From the NCBI GenBank assembly GCA_030704615.1, contig CM060731.1:66384756-66448755 (forward strand): DNA of 64,000 bases. Reading direction: 5' to 3'. The stretch is from Takakia lepidozioides (Eukaryota > Streptophyta > Takakiopsida > Takakiales > Takakiaceae). The notes under the pieces were generated by a model. It made no database searches, had not been told where the DNA came from, and saw only the letters and a program-made list of their open reading frames with translations. The position numbers and the translations under genes were made by a program. Numbering within the stretch: position 1 is the stretch's first letter; every line of letters begins with the position of its first letter. Below, in pieces: positions 58,761-64,000 of the stretch.

Positions 58761-60576
58761 ATTTTGCTGATGTGGCACAGCTTCCAGTTCATGTTCCAAA
58801 GCCTGGTAACTCAGTAGCTTGCAATTTGGAGATGTCACCTCATCCCCCCACAATCAGTAGATTTCTTCGCTGTGGCTACCATCCCAATGCTTGCAATAGA
58901 TGGGCTGAGTATGGAGGCCGATCTTGGAGCTCCAATGCGGGGGCGTATCTGAGTAATATCCCGATTACCAGAAAATGAAACTGAAGTGCGTGTTGGGTCT
59001 GCTCCCAACCCACAGTAAAACTAGCAACGGTGTCAATAATGGGACTGTACAAGACATGTTAGTGAACATCCGTGGAGTGGGAATGATGTACCCTAGAGGT
59101 CCATGGACTGCATTGTATGGTGTCATTGGCGGCTGAAGGGATCCAAGATAACCCTGAAAAGGCCCACCTAGACCATGAAAAATGCTTGCACAACACAAGC
59201 AAGCAACAAAGGGTCACAATACATCCTACCAGTCATTAATGGGAGTCGACTCTGCCACTTGAGCTCAAGCCTCTTTTGTTCTTTTTGTGATCTGCTCTTG
59301 GAGGACCGGAGCAGACTTGTGGTGTAGATTTTAGAGCTTCTTGTCCTTGTCTGTATGTGTGCAATGGCTGGGGTTTCATTAGTGTTTAGTTTCTGCAGTT
59401 CTAGTATGTTGTATCATGCCCTAGTATCAATTGGTTTATTTTAGTTCATGTAAGCTTGTCCAGATGTTGGACTCTGTACTTACATTAATACTCTATCGCT
59501 GGCTCGTTCAGCCTCCCACATACATAAGGATTCTTCTCCCCACGTCTTAGACAAATCCGATGCATTTTATTTTTTTCAAAGAAAGAGGGAGCTTAGCTTT
59601 TTGATACAATTTCTCTGAGCAACATTTGGAGTCTTGTGCTGTATTCTGATTGTTACCCTACTTTGTCCCATGTTCCTTAGGGGCACCAGTGCACATTAGA
59701 CATAGATTCCTTTGATGTGATGCTGATTTGTTGATCTGGGTTGCTGTATGTGTTGAAGAGGCTCTTTTGCACATTGCTGATTACCAGTTGAGAAAGAACT
59801 TGCTTTGCTTCACAATTTTAAGATCGATATTTATCCAAGCCTTTTCAGGCCTCCACTTTCTTGATTCCAGGTCCTTGTATACGGTGAAGTTAGTGAAAGA
59901 TGATTATCTGCTATGGAGAGTGCATTTGGAAATGATGTCTTGTCAAGTAACCTTTTAGTCCATGTTAGGTAGTGAGCAATGAGACATGGATGTAAATTTC
60001 TATCTTGGCACACCATATCCTGGTCCTTTTGACATATAGTACAACATTACTCATTGGGTTCCTCCTTTGTTTGTGGCTGAACAGTCTGGCTGAGGTTTAA
60101 ATAGTCTTGCACACTTCCTGGAACCTAGTCTTAATCCATCTCAGCTTACAGCAACTCTGAAACTTTCTAGAGGTTTGAATGGGTGTAGAGGAAGAGCCTC
60201 TTGACCAAATATACACTCAATGTCAACGTACCTTAGCTTCTGAAGTTTGGTCCATCTTCATAAAGTGCAGAAGAAACTGGGTGGTGGGGCCATTAATGAT
60301 AAGTGTCAAAAAAGCTACATCCCCTGTGAAAAACACACACTAATGCATTTGGTCCAAGCAACAGCTTTAGAAGGAAAATCTTAGAGCCTCCCCCAATAAT
60401 TACCACATTCTGAAACTTGATACCTATTACAACTTGTCGTTTAGTCATGTCTGGCCAACAGCACCAACCATGTGGTAAATGGTAGTGGGCACCGAAGAAT
60501 GATACACCTTAAAAAAATGAGACAACAGAGTGACCACAAGTGATGTACCCGGGCTTCAGTGAGCTTTGAGATGTGA
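58761..60576. other. Intergenic, nothing firm
   Basis: Only short ORFs. A CT/T-rich segment near 59,565-59,590 and otherwise unremarkable sequence. Confidence 0.45.
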
Positions 60577-61221
60577 GTGTATTCAAGGGAATCTCTCACC
60601 CCAACTTGCTGCCAATGTCCCCATAATAATCAGCTTTCTAGTTCTAACCTTTCTCAACAAACAAAAGCTGATAATGCAGGACTCAATATGTATGAAGGCT
60701 ATGAAGCCGCAATCAAACACTATGGAGTGTTACACAAATCACAGCCACTGTCAAAATGTGGTCACGAAGTCCATAGACTACTTACACCATCAGATAAGGA
60801 AAGAGAGAGCAACAGCTCCTCGCAGGCCAGCCCATATCAGCATAGCAGCCTCTTTCCATGTGAGGCCATAGCCAAAGAACTGCAAACCTTCATAGAGAAC
60901 TCCCACCAAGTGCAAGCCAAAGGGCTAGTTAAATTGAGAAGCTCCATGGTTGGCCAAAAGTGTATGAGGGATGACTTTCTGGAGGATGCTGATATCTGCA
61001 AAGCAAAGAAGATCCATGTTGTGTATGAGAAAGGGGAGCACCCACGCCAATCTCTTCTCCAACCAGACTTAGGTGACTGCTCCTCAAATTCAATTCTGGA
61101 TTTGTCTGAAATCAGATCTGTATCCTGCCTCAAAGTCCCCTTGGTTTCTTGCTTTCCAGATAAGATTTTGCCAAACACACAACCTCAGGCTCAGTTTAGT
61201 TCATTGCATTCGTGCCATTGA
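60577..61221 (+). CDS. Uncharacterised 214-codon ORF
   Basis: A single open frame with a plausible amino-acid mix (Ser/Gln/Cys-rich): YEGYEAAIKHYGVLHKS, CEAIAKELQTFIENSHQV and GLVKLRSSMVGQKCMRDDFL have the feel of real protein. There is no signal peptide, membrane helix or family motif that I know. The start codon is arbitrary; the true 5' end may be spliced. It could be a lineage-specific gene or an exon of one. No transposon signature is seen next to it. Confidence 0.35.
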   Translation: MYSRESLTPTCCQCPHNNQLSSSNLSQQTKADNAGLNMYEGYEAAIKHYGVLHKSQPLSKCGHEVHRLLTPSDKERESNSSSQASPYQHSSLFPCEAIAKELQTFIENSHQVQAKGLVKLRSSMVGQKCMRDDFLEDADICKAKKIHVVYEKGEHPRQSLLQPDLGDCSSNSILDLSEIRSVSCLKVPLVSCFPDKILPNTQPQAQFSSLHSCH

Positions 61222-61860
61222 ATCTGGTGAGTACTACTGACCAGTTGAAACAGATGGGTACAACAATAGAGCCATGACCATACAATTCCAATTCTACTTC
61301 CAGGGCCAACTCTCACAATTGCATTTGAGGGAGCAGACTGAAAAAGCAGGGTGGAGGCAGCTTTTTAGTCTCCTGAAACCCCTTCCCCATAGGTGGGCAC
61401 CGTGATGTATCATTTCCTAGTCCCCTGCACTAGTATTTGGAACCCCAGACCCCCGTGCTACTGCCCCCCAGCCCTGTTATGCCCACCTGTCATCATCACC
61501 CAGATCCATTTTAATACAGATATCTTGTGAGGAATGTTCCATCTGAAAATGGTAACCAGATTAAACCAACCTTGAGCAGAAACCAAATGTTAACAAACAT
61601 CATTAACTGAAAGGGGGGGCCAGCTGCACATACAGATGGTCCAGCAAATCTGCCTCAAATATCAAATTTCATCACGGGTCCCCACGTTCTTGCTGCCTTT
61701 GAAAGATAAATGTTCCTATTTCAGCCTCCTCTCCCCAATATCTTGTCCCTCTTGCCTTGCAGTAAAGCCAAAAACTACAGCAACCAAATTCCATAGAGCA
61801 GAAACTTGCCTCCTTCAAGAAAGTGAAACACAGCTGCATGCCATGCAAGAAAACACATCT
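61222..61860. other. Intergenic, nothing recognised
   Basis: No coding sequence is supported apart from short chance ORFs. Confidence 0.45.
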
Positions 61861-61861
61861 A

Positions 61862-61993
61862 GGCAAGTGGGGCTGACCCAAGTGGGGCTTGAACCCACTA
61901 TCATGCCCAACCACTTCTGGCATGCATGTGGGTAATGTGCAGGGCAAACTGCAAGTTTCATGGCCTACTGCTCACATAGGCCATGGAACTTGC
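61862..61993 (-). repeat. Possible tRNA-derived SINE next to a hairpin
   Basis: The minus strand shows box A-like TGCCAGAAGTGG (61,922-61,911) and box B GGTTCAAGCCC (61,895-61,885). Just upstream on that strand, 17-base arms GCAAGTTTCATGGCCTA (61,951-61,967) and TAGGCCATGGAACTTGC (61,977-61,993) pair with one G-T mismatch. Confidence 0.45.
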
Positions 61994-62025
61994 CCCCCCT
62001 TTTTGGTTCAAGGTTAGGTGGTCAC

Positions 62026-63940
62026 CTACTCCTCGCCACAATCTAGGGCAGCAATTGCTGCCCTGATTCCATCTTCAGCATAATGTGGCAGATTGTAGAC
62101 TGGATCATTCCCAGCTACCCGATAAGTAGTTGGTAGCATGGGGAACTTGATCGCACGCACAGATTCTGCATGTAAAACGACCACACGGGATTTGCGGAGG
62201 AGAATGTAGGTGTTGTCTCCTGTCCCCCACTTTTGATAGTACTTCCCAGTAACTACCATGTCACTTTCAATGAACCTTGTGCCCCATGTGTCAGTAAATC
62301 CCTTCGTCACTGTGTGAAGAGGTCGGACACAACAGATGATGTAGAAGTCTACGTCTTCGTCGTTGTCTTCCTCTGCATTAACAGCAAAATTATCACCGAT
62401 CTCAATGCATCCGGCAAGGTAATCACCATTGACTCCAAAGTCATCCCATTCCTCATTTGCTGCTTCTTCCATGGCCTTCCGTACATATCGTGTGTTCTTA
62501 GGGTTCAGGAATTCCAGCTCCCAGTCACCAGTCCATGAAATGTTCACACAATCCATTGTGAGTCAATGCAGAAGCAGCAAAAGCATGCCATCATCTTTTT
62601 CATCAATTTGTTAGCATCCCCACTACTTACAGATCTGACCGAATGCAATTGTTGTGTGCCCTTTACAGGGTCGCAGTCGTACTGCGCATGACGCTTTATA
62701 TCACCAACTTTCACCTCCCAAAATACCCGCTTCACCTCTTGTTTCTGCCTTGTGTAAGAAGTCTCTGGCCTTGAAGACAGACGCTCTCTCAAGAATTTCA
62801 CCACATCCTCTGCTGTTTGCAGCTTGGCACCTGAGACATCCAATTGCGCACTACCGAGAAACCTCTTAATGACCGCACCTGCACCATCATGAGGGCCCTT
62901 CCCGTGCCCTGTACCAAAGAATGACCAAAGTAGAACGCATCCTCCTGTCAGATAAGGGTATCTACTTACAAAGTACCAAGGGACTTTGCTCTTAAATTGG
63001 GCAGAGCACCCATCACTCCAAATCTAGTGTTGTCTTGGTCAAAACAAAGTAGCGGTCACGTGCTGCCAATGGAGCTGGAGACAGTGCTGAACAAAATAAC
63101 TGTCATGTGTTTTATCATCTGAAATGAAGAAATGATATTCCATCAAGGTTTCTGAGCCAGGATCATGCAGGTCTGGGTTAGGGTTTTGACGCCATGTGAT
63201 GAGGACCATTATCGTGATTTGATAAGAATACCAATGCATGCTCTGCACCTCATTCTGCACTTCAAAACTGTAGTTTTCAGCGAAGTCCACCACTGAAACT
63301 AACACATCGGCAGGGAAATTCATGAGGCACTCTTTAAATTGTTTGTCCTCCCAGCGTGCTACGAAATTATGACGGACAAAGTATTTGAGTTTAGGCTTCG
63401 AATACCGAATCAACTCATGAGGTGGTGTCCTCTTATAGAGAAGAGACAACTTCTTTCTCTCCTGACCTGTTTTTGTTGTGATAGTTTGCATTGAAAAATG
63501 CTTCCACTCCACGAGAAGGTCTGTAGATTCATCCTCCTCAACAGGGCAAATGGCAAGGTTATCCACACCACAGTTCTCACATTCACCATACATGCAATCT
63601 CGCTTGTGCCATAGTGAATATTGATCCTTTGGGCACACCACTCTTTCCCACATATCAGTAACACGGCTACAGGTTGCTAGAGCACCCACACATGCATCTA
63701 CCTCATCTGGACGGCATATGTCTTCGCATTCACAATCACAACCAGCAGTAGAATGGATACATGCCTTTGTCCGCATGTTATTGAACCCACTCTAAGTTCT
63801 TCCATCTCCACGTGGTAAATACAAGCACACACATTACGCTCTTTCATCCTCTTCACATAGAACGGTTTTAGACGGTCAAAAGCTCGCTTCCCAATGATGT
63901 TGTTAGGATGCGCTCTCTGGAATCTGAGGAAAAAGTCCAT
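62026..63940 (-). pseudogene. Decayed Cys-rich DDE-like transposase
   Basis: Reads MDFFLRFQRAHP, then CACIYHVEMEELRVG, FNNMRTKACIHSTAGCDCEC and CMYGECENCGVDNLAICP (a zinc-binding region). The core follows: VVDFAENYSFEVQNEVQSMH, WYSYQITIMVLITWRQ, YHFFISDDKTHDSYFVQHC, WSDGCSAQFKSKVPWYFVSR and GTGHGKGPHDGAGAVIKRFL. The Asp residues of DFAENY, ISDD and WSDG are candidate catalytic positions. The C-terminal part is CVNISWTGDWELEFLNP to the stop at 62,026. Damage: a one-base frame change near 63,780, two in-frame stops (63,036-63,041 and ~63,024) and another frame change near 62,560. I recall relatives as uncharacterised transposon-like proteins in animals and plants; the superfamily name is not certain. 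The 5' end may continue beyond the window. Confidence 0.75.
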
Positions 63941-64000
63941 CTACACAGCCACTTCACTTATGAGAACATTGAGGGAAATTTACTACAATCAGTATGTACT

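Overview
The window is nuclear DNA from a plant (streptophyte). It has spliced genes with GT-AG introns, a chloroplast-type 2-isopropylmalate synthase with a transit-peptide-like N-terminus, a PADRE/DUF4228 protein found only in plants, and a dense load of LINE, Copia, hAT and MULE-like debris. The protein sequences suggest a non-seed plant (bryophyte, lycophyte or fern) more than a flowering plant. That is inference, and I do not assign a species. There is no CRISPR array, operon or rRNA; the tRNA-like sequences look like SINE heads.

Layout. 1-5.04 kb holds the 3' part of an alpha-galactosidase gene (+) with a LINE remnant in an intron. 5.76-7.70 kb is an intronless IPMS gene (-), convergent with it. 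9.68-10.36 kb is an intronless PADRE protein gene (-). 13.07-16.74 kb is an eight-exon SMG9 gene (+). 18.89-24.37 kb is a nine-exon PTAR1-type protein prenyltransferase alpha-repeat gene (-). 25.1-26.9 kb is a decayed, intron-containing second copy of SMG9 that lacks the P-loop exon. 27-34 kb is transposon-rich: a hAT-type MITE with an 8-bp target duplication, Copia gag, LTR-like and SINE pieces. 34.41-35.65 kb is a four-exon START-domain gene (+). 36-40 kb carries LTR-like repeats and a broken non-LTR reverse transcriptase. 41.19-48.95 kb is a 13-exon DEAD-box helicase gene of the HAS1/DDX18 type (-) with two separate tandem exon duplications. 49.26-53.99 kb carries a second copy of the hAT MITE, a large palindrome, a long-TIR element and a hAT transposase remnant. 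54.46-57.97 kb is a coiled-coil/zinc-finger gene of unknown family; a 1.87-kb MULE-like element lies inside its coding sequence, flanked by an exact 9-bp duplication. 58-61 kb has only doubtful ORFs. 62.03-63.94 kb is a decayed Cys-rich DDE-like transposase (-).

The cellular genes are unrelated housekeeping functions: galactoside hydrolysis, leucine synthesis, nonsense-mediated decay, prenylation-like function, lipid binding and ribosome biogenesis. They share no pathway. The unusual content is structural: duplicated exons, elements with readable target-site duplications, and a gene family I could not name. Exon boundaries were found by reading splice sites and checking phase by hand; no alignment or search was run.
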